A stretch of DNA of 64,000 nucleotides from Phaffia rhodozyma (lineage: Eukaryota > Basidiomycota > Tremellomycetes > Cystofilobasidiales > Mrakiaceae). The notes beneath the pieces are model-generated. The model was given only the letters and a program-made list of their open reading frames with translations. It was not told the DNA's origin and ran no database searches. Positions 1 to 11,713 of the stretch are shown here, one piece after another. Position 1 is the first letter of the stretch, and each line of letters opens with the position of its first letter. The stretch covers positions 1,054,001 through 1,118,000 of the forward strand of contig JACGZH010000006.1 of the NCBI GenBank assembly GCA_014706385.1, written 5' to 3'. Both the position numbers and the translations under genes were made by a program.

Positions 1-1100
1 GAGGTGACTCATTTCTCGGATGTACGATTTGGATACATGATCTGGAATTACTAGAATGACCGAGTACGACTTTTGTGCGTGTGTTTGCGCACACAAGGAA
101 AGGGAAAGTAATCTTGTCAGCCAATAAAGCGTAAACATGACGTACGTCCAATGGAGATCCAAACGAACATCATACTCCTTTTTGGAGATTCTCATCTCCT
201 TTTCCAAAACTTCATTAAAGAAGAGCTCGAGGTCGTCCAACAACACCTGTAGTTTCTCATACGCCTCGAGGTTGAACGCTCTACCCTTGAACGGTCTACG
301 AATCACCCAGTCGGCCGATTCCGGTGGGATCCTGCCCACCTCTTCACCGACTACCGTTTTGGTCGACTTTGCTTTGGCTGTAGAGGGATCCCACCATTCC
401 ACACGCAGTGGGTCGTTGAAGTCTTCAATCTTTTCACCCCCTTCTTCCAAAGCATCACTATTGTAATTTTGGACGAGCGAACGGCCTTGCGGGATAGGTC
501 TAAGCTTGAGCGCGTGTGTTCGTTTGAGATGGGTCTGCCGTAAGTTGGCGATTCTGGACTCGAGCTGGATAATTACACCGGGAAACGGTCAGTCTTGCTT
601 CTGATAGGATGGTCGTGGGAGGACGACTGAACGTACGGTATCAGGCGCTTTCAATTGCGCGTCTATGTCCTGCTCGTCTGGGTCCACATCCATCGCTTCC
701 GCGGTAGGCTCTGAGGTCTTTTCTTTGCCTTTTCCATTGGTCGAGCTTGAGCTTACTTCGGGCACAGGATTAGATGACGGCTTCCGACGACGAGCGATGA
801 CCATGGGAATCTGAAGGGGTTGATAATCAGTTGCTAGACCTATCCGAAGCGTTTGAGAGCCTGGATGGATGACGATCGTCTTTGAGCCGGCGAGTGTCTG
901 CAGAGAGGGGACCAAGGACAAGTTTCGTTCCACTCAATGAGGATCGCTCGAACGTTAGGGAAACTGTGATGAAAAGTACCAACCTCAGCCACAGCTTCGT
1001 TGATCTCCGTTCGTTGTTCATCGCGCTTTCTCTTTTCAGTCCCAGTCGACTTTCTGGACCAGACAGTCTGAGATTCAGTTCGAAGGTAGTTCGAATTCAT
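1..1100 (-). CDS. ARP8: Actin-related protein Arp8, N-terminal part (partial)
   Basis: Arp8 is the nuclear actin-related subunit of the INO80 chromatin remodeller that helps bind nucleosomes. The reverse strand reads from an ATG at 1100. I model exons at 1100 to about 982, 897-637, 564-143 and 69 to the window edge. The second exon carries the diagnostic actin-fold opening GSKTIVIHPGSQTLRIG followed by MVIARRRKPSS, as in fungal Arp8. It is followed by an acidic, Ser-rich insert (MDVDPDEQDIDAQ). The third exon encodes LESRIANLRQTHLKRTHALK and a helical region ending in YDVRLDLHWTY. The last visible exon contains YSVILVIPDHVSKSYI, the conserved core strand region. Splice phases match across all three introns. 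The remaining C-terminal actin fold lies outside the window. The start is the first Met of the open frame; a further upstream exon cannot be excluded. Confidence 0.85.
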
Positions 1101-1482
1101 GTTCTTGCTGTTGACTCTACATGAGGAATATGCAAGAGGACGAAAGGATCAGATTTCGATATGACTGATTAGACGTGAAACGGAATACCTACTGAGGAGG
1201 GACACAGAATGAAGTGAGCTTGAACTTTGGGAGGTCATCTGGATCCCCACGTTTTCCTTTGACCATCTTTCTCGTTCTTCTGTTTCTTGAGAGAGGGACT
1301 TAGTGTATTTGAGATAAGAAGGGCTAGTGAGAAGCAGAGAAGAGGCCAGGAGTATGTTGTATCCCCACGAGAGTCGATGGTTGTTGGCGATGAGAGTGTG
1401 TTCGACGTGACTACAAACGAAAATCAACAGCCCGACGGTTCTGATATATTTCATGTTCTTTCTCTCTTGTTGACCATCAACG
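1101..1482. promoter_or_regulatory. Divergent intergenic region between ARP8 and the glycosyltransferase-like gene
   Basis: This stretch of about 380 bases separates two start codons on opposite strands, so it must hold both promoters. The open frames across it are short and unconvincing. I see no obvious TATA box or repeated operator. Confidence 0.4.
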
Positions 1483-3566
1483 ATGCAGCTCCCGTTTCAC
1501 CCGGCGATCAGTCTAACGTCTCAGCAATCAAGACTCCTCAGACTCTCGTTCTTCTCCCTTGGTTCCATCTGTATACTCTATTGGTTGTTCTCGATATCTT
1601 CTTCGGGCTCACACGGGTCATCCTCACCATCACTTCCTGGGTACTCGGGACACTCGTCGTTCGAATGTTTGGATTCTGCAGTATCCGTTGGAGTTCAATT
1701 CGATAACACTACTGGACTCTATCGGTATTCGGATGAACATCCGTGGATAAACCCAGGGACCCCGAGACGAAGGATCCTAGCTGGTAGTCACTTTACCGCA
1801 CACGAAGGTTCGTTGTAGCCGGTTTTGTCTGTCTATGAGGATGTTCGGAGCTCGCTCTATTCCGATAGACGGGCATATCTGATATTCTCCTGTTTCTTCC
1901 AACATGTCTTGTGTAACTGACTGGCTGGATGGCGATCGAAACCAAAACAGACGTGTACATGTCCCTTCTTCATACGATTTCCTCGTACACCGACTCTATT
2001 AGAGTGTACGCCAAAGGCTTCCGATGGGGCTTTGAGGATGTCGTCCAGGATCTGAACTTGTACAGCGGGAAGTACTATGACCCGGAGCAGATTGTCAGCG
2101 ATCTCTCTCGTGACAACTTGTTTTCTAACTCGGAGGATCGGGGAAAGAAAGCAGACATGGTCATCTTAGGAACATGTGAGATTGAGTATGTCCCCGTTCA
2201 TAGCACGCGCTCTCTTTCTTGCTGATGTTCTCTTCCCTCTCCCCTCCTTTTTGATCTAATTGAGAGATTGACACGCGTATCTTGTCTTTGATTTTTATTT
2301 CCGATGACTCTCAGCATGGAACATTTTTCGCAAAAACTATTTGAACAATATCTTGCCCGAGGTGAAGACGAGAAATTTACGTTGGTATGCATCGTCCACA
2401 ATGCGTTCTCTGTAGAATGGTTGGTTGAGTACGGTGCGGATTGGGTGAGGGAAGGCGCGCTCAGAGTGATGCCTATTTCTGAACAGTAAGATCGTTGCAT
2501 CTTTGTGTGTGTGTGTGTGTGGCACGCTCTAGTATGTTGATCTCAGATGTCTTGTGGCTCGAAATCTTGATGAACAGTGTGAAACGAGTGTTCATGTACC
2601 ACTTTGATTCATTCGCTGACTCTCCGGACACCCATCAATACGGATACGACTTGATCCCGATCGACGTTCATGTTCCGGTGCTTCCTCTCAAGATTGCATC
2701 TTCCCGTGGGACGTCTGAAAAGATGTTGACCAAGGCGATCGTCCAAGGTAACTTTGATCCGAATCGAAGGGATTACGAAGGAATCTTCCAAGATCTCGTA
2801 TCCGAATTAACGGCCGACCCGGTCGCTTGGGGTTATCACCCTGTAACCGAGGCCGAACCGACCTTCAAGCCGAATCCGAACGGAGAGGTCACCCCGTTCG
2901 AGCTTCATCTTGCAGGAGATGGTCAGATGAACGTGCCAGATATGTTGAAGGAGGTCGTGGTGGTTCATACTGGGTTGAGTTATCCAGAGTTTTTCAAATT
3001 GATGAGTTCGATGGATGTCGCGATACCTGCTTTTAGCAAGAGTACCAAGGGTGGTTGTGAGTTCTTGTCTCTCTTATTTTTGTTTCTTTTATTTCCTTCA
3101 TGTCTGTCCTTCCTAGACGAGCGAGAGAGAGAGAGAGAACTTTCAAGAGAACCACAGACTCATAGGCGCGCCCTTGTCGTTGTCTGCTTTCGGGGTTTCT
3201 TTAGATTACGAGGTTCAAGCGAGTTCAAGTGTGGCGATGGCGATGATGTGTGAGGTCCCACTACTAACGACCCGGCATATCCACAAGGTGTATACCTACA
3301 CCCGATCTTCTTCCGTATCGATCAACCGACCGACGTATCTCCGAGAGATCGCCGCTTTGAGAGTCCTTCGTGCTGGTTGGTTCGAACCGATCGTTCCAGA
3401 GATCCAACCTGACGGAAGACGGTCGATGCCTCCAGGTGCGGAGGAGGAGATCAGGTCGATGATCCAGGCCGGTTGGAAGAGAACGCCGGAAGGCTGGACA
3501 GAGTGGAAGAAGGAGTTGGATGTGAAGAATCATATGGCTGCAAGGAGGCTGTTGGATGGGTGGTGA
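1483..3566 (+). CDS. Type II membrane glycosyltransferase-like protein
   Basis: Five exons join in frame (1483-1807, 1951-2185, 2315-2485, 2578-3056, 3205-3566), giving 523 residues. The N-terminus is a short cytoplasmic stretch followed by one hydrophobic anchor (LSFFSLGSICILYWLFSI), then a luminal Ser/Gly-rich stem, as in Golgi glycosyltransferases. Next come a region opening YSDEHPWINPGTPRRRIL, a helix-rich part (DVYMSLLHTISSYTDSIRVY), the Rossmann-like FTLVCIVHN, the motif VVVHTGLSYPEFFKLMSSMD and a late stretch SSSVAMAMMCEVPLLTTRH. The last resembles the donor-binding half of GT-B enzymes, where a shared exposed segment is followed by a selection of clients. The pattern is familiar from uncharacterised basidiomycete proteins annotated as glycosyltransferases. 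I cannot assign the sugar or acceptor. The fourth exon follows an intron containing a (TG)n run. The last donor (GGTT|GTGAG) and acceptor keep the frame. Confidence 0.55.
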
Positions 3567-4828
3567 TTCTTTGTACTGGAGTCACTATAGGTTTTGTCTT
3601 TTCTTGTTTTCTCCTCTCTCTTTCTTTACTTATACATGCTAGACTATCCTACCCTTGCTTCTATCCCGTTCTTGGATTTCTTTCGTCATCTTGTCAGTGT
3701 TTCTATTTGGGAGGGATTTTGTTTTCTATTTATCTATAGTTCTTTTCGTATATTAAAGAACGGGTCATTATATCGGATAGTTGAGAAGAAATAATGTTCC
3801 CACTAGGACACACAATGGGCAGAAACAAGGCACAACGAATGCAAGAGCAAAGAAAAGAGAAGGCGAAAGAATGTACCATATCGACAACCGACCATCTCTG
3901 AAATGAAAAGCAAGACGATCGAAAGCTGTTATCCCCTCCTTTTTCCCCACCGTTTGAAGGATGAGGAAGAAGAAAGAGAAAACCCGAGAGGGAAGTTCTG
4001 TTCTCAAGTCGCTCCGTTTGTCCGTCTGTTCTGGAATGAAAAGCAGGGGACAGCCAGCCTTTTGCTGGCAACGACTTTGAAGAAAGAAAAATTCGCAAGG
4101 AAAAAAGGCAGGCTGAAAAAGAAAAGAGGCTGACCGAGAACGATCGGAGTTTGAAGGCTAAAGGGTCACGACATCACGTGTTGGTCCGAGCCCAGGCGGT
4201 GGTCTGCTTCAGATACCTTTGCTGGTATGTTCGGACGATCTCTGACTTTCCAGAGTACATATCGGAGGAGCTGTGGGAGAGTGCGAGGGAAGAAGAGGGA
4301 AAGGGAAGGCGAAAGAGAAAGAGAAAGAGAAAGAGAAAGAGAGACGCTTGACTCGTGCCATCCTGGTCTTTCCTCTAGACGATGATACATAGTGATACCT
4401 CTATACAGACGAGATGCCAAAATCTCTCCAGGCTGCCTTCGATCAATAGACAAATCAACTTCAAGAACCTCCTATGTTATTGAACACACCCGATACAATA
4501 GATAATATTAGCTGTAAACCCTCCTTCCATAAGAACACAGAGACCAGTTCGATAAAGGCTTGCGCGAGAGACAATCCTGGGGGTGAGGCTAGCTTTGAAG
4601 CTTGTCGAGTGGCACGCGACTGTATTGATGACGCGTTTTCGATTTCCCCCCCACCTGGTCTTTTTTTCCCACTTACCTCCTGCTGGCAGAGATACGATTT
4701 CGTTCGTTCTCCCTAACACACATTATCTCTACCTCGGATAGCTCTTCTGTTTCTTTTCGCTTTGAATCTATCGACAGTTTTGTCTCAACAAGAAGGAGAC
4801 GTACACATAGACACACACACCTAACGCC
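3567..4828. other. Intergenic region, no gene supported
   Basis: About 1.26 kb lies downstream of the glycosyltransferase-like gene and upstream of the APQ12-like gene. The many small open frames are low-complexity (Lys/Arg/Glu-rich on one strand, Ser/Phe/Leu-rich on the other). The last 200 bases before the next start are pyrimidine-rich and contain one ACGCGT site near 4632. No RNA gene was recognised. Confidence 0.4.
4299..4342 (+). repeat. Purine-rich (GAAAGA)n tract
   Basis: A run of GAAAGA-type hexamers, all purines on the plus strand, lies in the intergenic region before the APQ12-like gene. It is a simple-sequence tract. Nothing else is encoded here that I can support. Confidence 0.7.
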
Positions 4829-5747
4829 ATGGATACTATTATCAACTGTAAGCTTCTTCTTCTTTCGAAGCTTCCTCCATCCCCCTCTTAGTTGGCTAAC
4901 CAATCTTTCTTTTATGTCTATCATTCACACTTTGAAAGTGATCTCATCCCAGCTTCCACCAGCTGTGAGACCGTATGTCTCTGCATTCACCTCATCTGAT
5001 GGGAACGATGATAACGAGATTGTAGGGTTCATCAAGCGACATCTGCCGTTGGTGATGAGTTTGGTTGCACTGTATTTTGGAGCAATGAGCATGTTGAGGA
5101 CCGCCCGGATGGCGTGGAGGTACGTTCTCTTTGTATGTGAGAGACACAGAGGGAGAAAGGGACGGAGGAACGCAGAAGGATAGACAGAGATACTAACTGA
5201 CGCGACCACTCATCTATTTGCCGAACTCAGAACTTTCTACTTCACCGCTAAATGGGGATTGTTGGTGGCCGCGGTCTCTGCGGTCTACTCTGCGTTCACC
5301 AACGGCCCGGAAGTTGCTGTGGCCCAGACTCAGAACGCGTTCTCCCAAGTCGTCCGAGCTGTCGGGCCGATTGGCAGTCTGGCCGCTTGGTACTTTGGAG
5401 CGACGAGTGGGAATCTGGAGAATCTGAAGCAAGTTGCCGGTTGGGCTCTCGGCGGACAGGATAGCACCAAGAAGACATCCTCCCCTCTGGCCGGACTGTT
5501 CTCTTCGTCTTCATCCGGTAGAGGAAGCAAGCCGGCAGATGCGTCCGGACAGGAGACCGTTCGTTCGTTTGTCGATGGCGTTGCCGGAGTCGTTCCCGAG
5601 GGCGTGATCGAGGGTTTCATGAAGAACAGTTGGAAAGGTGCGTTTGATGCGTTTGTTGGCGATGCTGGATCGAACAACGGGAAGGCCAAGGCCAAGCCAA
5701 AGACGGCCAAGAAGCAGACCAAGACCGGGAAGGGATGGACCGGTTAA
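4829..5747 (+). CDS. APQ12-like nuclear envelope / nuclear pore biogenesis protein
   Basis: Three exons (4829-4847, 4939-5119, 5231-5747) join exactly in frame to give 238 residues. The first exon is only 19 nt (MDTIIN plus one base). After ISSQLPPAVRPYVSAFTS there are hydrophobic segments around HLPLVMSLVALYFGAM and the next exon's WGLLVAAVSAVYSAF. An amphipathic stretch follows (VVRAVGPIGSLAAWYFGATS). The C-terminus is a basic, Lys-rich tail (KAKAKPKTAKKQTKTGKG). Two close membrane segments near the N-terminus with an amphipathic linker are typical of Apq12, an ER/nuclear-envelope protein that works with Brl1/Brr6 in nuclear pore assembly and lipid homeostasis. The call rests on topology and a remembered family pattern. 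It could instead be another small ER membrane protein. Confidence 0.45.
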
Positions 5748-6964
5748 GCGAGAGAGATGAACATAGCGCTTGTATGCATATGTATATGTGAAAGGGACTA
5801 CGCGAAAGAGAGTGTTTATGTGTTTGTGTACACGTAGTTGGGCGTGTATATGTGTGTGCATAGCATCATATACCTATGGTCGGGGCAAATGAAGAGATGG
5901 CGTCTGGATATATGAATGGATACATTGGTTCTAAAAAATTCCTTCTCTCGAGTATAACAACGCACTGTAAAGGGTGACAAACGGACCGTATCGAATCGTA
6001 TCGTACTGCATCATGTATCATCAAGAAAGAAACAAAACAAAAAATGCACGATGAAAAGAAAGACCCAAGGGAGTTTGAAGATGAGATCTTGCTAGTTTTT
6101 CTTTCTCTTTTGGTTGATGAAGAAACCCCGTTGATTGGATTGAGACCCCGGACGTTAGGGTTATACCGGAAATGGAAGGAACAATCCAGGGCGGAAGGAG
6201 CCGCAGTAGAGACCGGGAAAAGAGACTGCAAAAAAAGTAAAAAAAGTAGAAAGAGGCTAGAGAAGCTAATTACAATAGAGACACTACAAATCGACGCATT
6301 TCGTCGTTAGAGAAGAAACCACACAAACACTACAGGACGGCAAAAAAAAAGCCAAGGGACGTTGGTGGAGATGAAACCTTTTGTTTCCCCGTGATTAAAA
6401 GGAAGATGATTGAAACAACGCGTCGGATGCGTCAGGGCACGGACCGTAAGGCTTGATAGTGCACAGTTGCGTCAGAGTGCGCGAGTATAGACTCCGGCAA
6501 GTGAATGCGCAGCTCACGTTTGACGCTTGCACAGTCGGGGGCCGGCTGATAAGAACCATGATGACAGCGCGGGGCACGAAGGAGTAAAGGGTGAACGAGC
6601 CACAGCTCTGACGTCTGACTGCGCGGGCCGAGACCTGGGGATGCAGAGTGCGGCCGTGGACGTGCGGTACGCCGTGCTTGGTAGGTTGACGATCGAGCTG
6701 CGCATGTGTATTCTCTGTTGCTGTTTGCTGTTCCTGTTCCTGTTCGTGTCCCTGTTCCTGACCCTATTCATATCGCCGTCCCTGTCTCCGCTGTCAATCA
6801 CCCGCCCTGCCCGTCTTTACTGTGTCTTCTTTCTCTTTGCACTCTTTCCCCCTTGTCAGTGACCTCGCCCAGCTTCTTTCTCCTTGCCCTTTACCCTCCC
6901 CATATCCGAGCTCTCCCTCTATACAGACAGATCTACAAGTCATCAGAGAGGAGAGAAACCGACA
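5748..6964. other. Intergenic region with pyrimidine-rich leader of the next gene
   Basis: No coding region is convincing in this 1.2 kb. From about 6700 the plus strand becomes strongly pyrimidine-rich. It has repeated CTGTTCCTGTTC-type units around 6716-6760, then a C/T tract up to the ATG at 6965. This looks like a promoter/5'UTR with a polypyrimidine initiator region, as is common in fungi. A single ACGCGT occurs near 6419. Confidence 0.4.
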
Positions 6965-9900
6965 ATGTACTCGCCCAACGCTCTTCCCGAACCGTTCGAA
7001 GAGGTGAGTAAAGCTAGGAGTTTGTATCTGTATCTGTCAATCAAAAAGAGAATTCTTTACGCGCTGGGCTTGGGTTTCTTCCAACTTCGCTTGTTTTTGC
7101 TTGGACGCATACATGCCTTCCTTCTCTTCTTTGCCTTCCATCTCGCAAGCAGCATCGTCCTATCATCTGTCTAGTCTTTCGTTCGGTCGAGATCGATCAG
7201 ACCGGTCGAGGTCGTTCATCTAGGAGTTCTCTCCTTTGGATCCGAGGGTTTCCTCTCTTCTACACTCTCACTCTTACTCGCCCTTCCCTCCGTCCCTTCC
7301 CTCCATCTCTCACCATCCATCGCACGCGTACACTTCTCTCAACGATTCTTTCCTTTCTGCCGCTTGTTTATTCAATCTGCCTGATACTCTTTACTAATCA
7401 AACCCCATTTGTCGTTGTCCATCGCTCACTTCTCCCTTCAACCAACTCATAAACTCAGGCCGCTCCTCCTCCGGTCTCTCCTGAACGCGACATCCAGGGC
7501 GATTACTTTCAGACTCCCTCCGTTGCCTGCAAGTCCTGTTCTCTCTCTAGTTTTTCCATTCATCATCAATTCTTCCCCTGTACGTACACAGCCTCTGACC
7601 TGTATGGTCAATCTTCTCTTCCCAACTCTCAGGGCGTCGCCGGTCGTCTGTCACGTCAAGATCACCCGAAATCGAGTTTCCGCCAAAGCCAATCTTTACG
7701 CCTTCCTCTCCGACTAAAATTCCCGACCAAGCCGCCCTCCAGGCTCTCTCTCTTCACCAGAGTGGCACATCTCCTCCATCTGGATCTAGATCTATCCTCT
7801 CTAGAAACAAATCCCGCACATCCATTAAGGGATCGTTCAAAAGAAATGCCTTCTCCGGCAGACAATCCTCCATCGGAGGCTCCGATAGTATTCTAACCGA
7901 GTCCGACCAACTGCCACAAAGCCCTGGTAATGGCCAACCAGATTTGCCCACAGTCCAACCGATCATTCCTAGTTCACCTACGTCGCCTGGCGGAAAAGAT
8001 GCCTCGATCGTTTGGCAGCCTAGCTCTTCGTCTTCGTCTCCTCCTCCTTCGCTTTCTTCCCCTCCTCGCATTCATTCTGGTCCTCCTCGAAAGCAGGAGC
8101 AACAGCAGTACCAGCAACAACCACCACCACACCACTCTCAACGACTTCAGCCATCTCTGCCACCTCTCTCGATGCCTCTGCATCAACCTCCGCCGAGTAA
8201 CCGGCCTGTTCCACATCCAGCTATCGCCTCGAGTCCATTCATCATTCCCTCGCCCGGTCCAATGAGAAGCGAGTCTAGACGGACCTCCGGTTCAGGCTCC
8301 TCGCTCTCGTCCACGGACAGAACGATTCCTCCCAGCGCAGAATCATCCGTATCGAGTTCAAGTCTTGTCGCCATCAATAACGGCAAACTACCGGCACCCA
8401 TGGATCTGAGTAACCCGTGAGTTACCTCGCACCATTGTTATGTACCACGCAAACAATCTGATGTTTTAGTTCGTTTCTTCTTTCCCTTTTTCCAGGTATC
8501 GCTCTGCGACAGAACGACCGTTGGATACCATCAAAAGACTGAGCCGACAGGCCGATCGACAGGATTACTCTAGGTTGTCATCTTATGGATCTCAGCCCTC
8601 AGTCCCGGTCTATCGATCGGACGATCTGTATATGAATAGGATGCAAGTCGTTTCTTCTCATTCTACGTCCTATCAGGCTTGCATGTTAATCATCGTCCTC
8701 AACTCCTTTCAGACCATCGTATCCGTCCAGTCCATCTTCGTCCCCTCAATCGCCTAGCCATGGATTCCCATCGACCGCTATCGGTATGGTAGGCTCCTAC
8801 CCGTCCCTTTCAATGGACGGCGCCTACCCATCCTCTTTATCGATGAACGGACCGGTGAGTGTTTCACCAACCCGTCCATACTTTCACTCAAGCATTCTTT
8901 ACTCACAACCGCGTCTCTCTCTCTCCACATACTACCCAATAAAGTTCCCTTTTGCCACAATGCATACTTCGCCTGTCTCCAGATCTTCCCGGCTGGAATC
9001 AATCGGCGATAGCAGCCCGTGGCCGGTCTGGAACGGACCCCTCCCGCCTTCGCCCACATCGGACAAGGAATCAAAAGGGAAAGGGCCGAAACGACATAGT
9101 ACGATCCGGAAGAAGGGAAAGAACAACTCGGACAACAACGGCGTGTCGACTGTGTTGGAAGGGGATGAGGGAAAACCTCAGGGGATGAGACACACACCTG
9201 TAAGGGCCATCTTTTTCCATTGTCCTTTATCTGTCTACTGGGATGATTAGGCCCCATCGTTGACAGTTCTGTTTTCCGAACATGTTCAGTCGATAACCAG
9301 TCATCAGACGTTCTCCAAAAGCCCACTGTCTCAGACATCCAGACCACCCTCACCAACGGAGGCTGCATCAGCGCCGGCGTCTGTCTCGCGTTCGCCAACT
9401 ACAACGACGACTAAGAAGAAACGACTTTCCCTTTGGGGATCTAAATCTTCTAAGAACGTTGCCAATATTTCAGTCGCATCTGAAGATGCCATTCTTTTGA
9501 CTGACGAAGTAGGACAGTCGAGTCTCTTCAAAGACCGGACTCGCATGAAATCAACCACGTCGCTTGAGAGTACGGCGTTAAGGAACCGAACATGGACAGG
9601 CCGTTCATCAGACAGAGAGATTGAAGGTGGTTTGATACCGCCTATTCCCCCCGTGCCGACCAGTTTCGTCAACGGGAGCTCCGAGTTTGGCATCAGGGAG
9701 AGAACGGCATCGACGCCTGTAGCGCCGACAAGGCCATTGCCTGCCACCTTACCATCCGACGGTCCTGCGCCTGTATCTGTGCCTGCATCGGCGGTTGCTG
9801 CTGCTGCTGATACTGGTGCTGTCTCGACCACTAGCTCCTCGAAGGGAGATCTAGGGGTCAAACCGATAGTTTTGTCTGTGCCTGAACCCGCCGCTACCAC

Positions 9901-10681
9901 CGTCGATCCGCCAAGTCAAGCATCTTTGACGCCTTTGCCAAATAGAATTGCACAGCCAAAAAATAATACTCCTGTTGCCACTACCCCTGCTACTGCCTCT
10001 TCCTCCATCAGAGGAGGAAGACCGGGTAACCGGTCAGCTTCGACTCCTGTACCGGCCTCCCCTAGTGCTGCTACCGTTAAGCCGGCGAGAGAGAACAAGT
10101 CGACGGCGAAGAGTCTGAAAGGAAGAGAGAAGAAGGCAAAGGAAGGAGGGGGTGGTGGGTTCTGGAAGATCTTTGGATTCTCATCCTCCAAGAAAGTCTC
10201 GTCTACTTCGTCCCCCAATGCTACGTCGAATGATGCTGGGAAAAAAGAGATTAAGGGAACGGATACACCCTCAAAAGTCGTGCCATCACTCTCTCCTTCG
10301 ACTAAGCCGACGCACTCGGATTTCTTAGATCGTTCTCCACCTCCTCAAGCCGAACTTTCATCCGATCTGACGTTAGTTGCCTCAAAACGTTCAATCCCAA
10401 CGGCGCCCTCGCTGAGACACTCTCACAGTTCAACTATGGTCTCTAGCAACGGACCCATGACACCTCCTGTGAGCACCGTGATGGTGAACTTGACCTCGAC
10501 CTCGAATACGGGCATGGTTATGGGCAAGGGAACAAACAGTGGAGAGCTGTTGGCGTCATCGGATGGAATGACCGGCAACGACTCTGTAGGGTCATCCGAT
10601 ATAGAGAAAGGGGTGCCAAACATAGATGGCATTGGACTAGGGCCGGAGGTCGAGGTGAATGAGAAGAAGGTCTTGGCTTGA
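6965..10681 (+). CDS. Ser/Pro/Thr-rich intrinsically disordered protein
   Basis: The start is a 13-codon exon (MYSPNALPEPFEE, 6965-7003) followed by a long intron. Exon 2 is 7459-7579 and exon 3 is 7633-8416. The next exon starts at 8496, with later exons around 8722, 8990 and 9288-10681. Splice phases agree where checked. The product is dominated by Ser, Pro, Thr and Gln, with blocks such as SRSILSRNKSRTSIKGSFKR, a Gln-rich stretch near 8100, and repeated PSLSMDG/SSLSMNG units. Near the C-terminus is a basic Gly block (GREKKAKEGGGGGFWKIFGF), whose aromatic FWKIFGF core is the only segment that looks like a conserved short motif. No enzyme domain is visible. Many SP/TP and RxxS sites suggest a phosphorylated scaffold, perhaps for cell polarity, but that is guesswork. 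Function is unknown. Confidence 0.6.
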
Positions 10682-11166
10682 TCAAGAAACGAGACACAAT
10701 TGCTGTTCCCCCCCCTCTTCGTTCATCTTCTTTCTCACCCATCTTTGGGATTAGTTCGTTTCAAGACTTCTTTTGCTCAGTCTTGTTTTCTTCTTTCCTC
10801 TTTGAGACATTCTCGAGCGCATGTTTATCTTCACCTTCTGTAATCTCGTATTTCTCTATATATATCCGTTCTATCTGTATTGGGTTCTATTCTTGTTTCT
10901 GATATATCACCCACATACCAATTCTCCTTGCTTAGCTGTTTACTCGGACTCTTCTCTCGCTTGATCTCGTAGTATCTTGTGTTACTAATTCCTTGTCCTC
11001 GGACTGCTCAGACGCGTAGTCCTGGTGTAGAGTCGTCAACATTGATTTCTCTCTGTTTTGTTTGCATACTTTCTCTCTTCAATCTTCTCTCTTGGACATG
11101 GTCTCCCATGACGGATACTTTCCTTTTTGATATCAATACTGGTATTCACTGCCTGAGTCCTTTCTG

Positions 11167-11208
<42 letters not shown>

Positions 11209-11713
11209 CATCCATCCATTCCTTTCTCTTGGGATTGTTTCTGGTAGCGTGTGAAGCAGCGTTCCAGCTGAAACCTTCTTTGCCGTTCTCCACGTTACAC
11301 CATACCCCAACTCTTGCCGTACTTCTATTCCTACTTATGTCTCTCCTTCTTCAGGCCGGATCGGGCGATAGAGATTGCAGGACATTTCAACAAGCTTCTT
11401 TTTTCTTCCTTCTTTCTTTCTGCCTTTCTTTTTACTCTTCGGTTCATCGAACCCGTTCTGCCATTCGCAAACACACAGCTCTCGATAGCCTGTATACACG
11501 CATACGCATACTCTCGTTCTTAGCTTGGCCCCACTGAACTTCGGTCTTTCTTGTCTAGCTCCATTCGTTCTCGATACACGGCCGATATCTGTCTTCCCTT
11601 TCCCTTCTCGTATACTCTGAGGAGTGTTGTTTTCGTCATATACATGGCATCGAACCTGAAGAGGACAGAAGAAAAGGAAAGAGAAGAGCTCTCTACTCGG
11701 CGTTTTCTTTGGT
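10682..11713. other. Convergent intergenic region
   Basis: This is the 3' flank shared by the disordered-protein gene (plus strand) and PAF1 (minus strand). It is T/C-rich and contains a tetranucleotide microsatellite. I see no credible gene. The open frames on both strands are simple-sequence artefacts. Confidence 0.5.
11165..11222 (+). repeat. (CTAT)n/(CCAT)n microsatellite
   Basis: About eleven consecutive CTAT units pass into a few CCAT units. It lies between two convergent genes, so it is unlikely to affect coding. Confidence 0.9.

Noticed and set aside
8778..9398. 206-codon minus-strand frame over the disordered-protein gene
   Set aside because: It is the complement of plus-strand exons whose reading frame and splice phases fit; nothing recognisable in it.
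9331..9900. 189-codon minus-strand frame
   Set aside because: Gly/Ala/Val-rich mirror of the plus-strand Ser/Pro/Thr region; a shadow frame.
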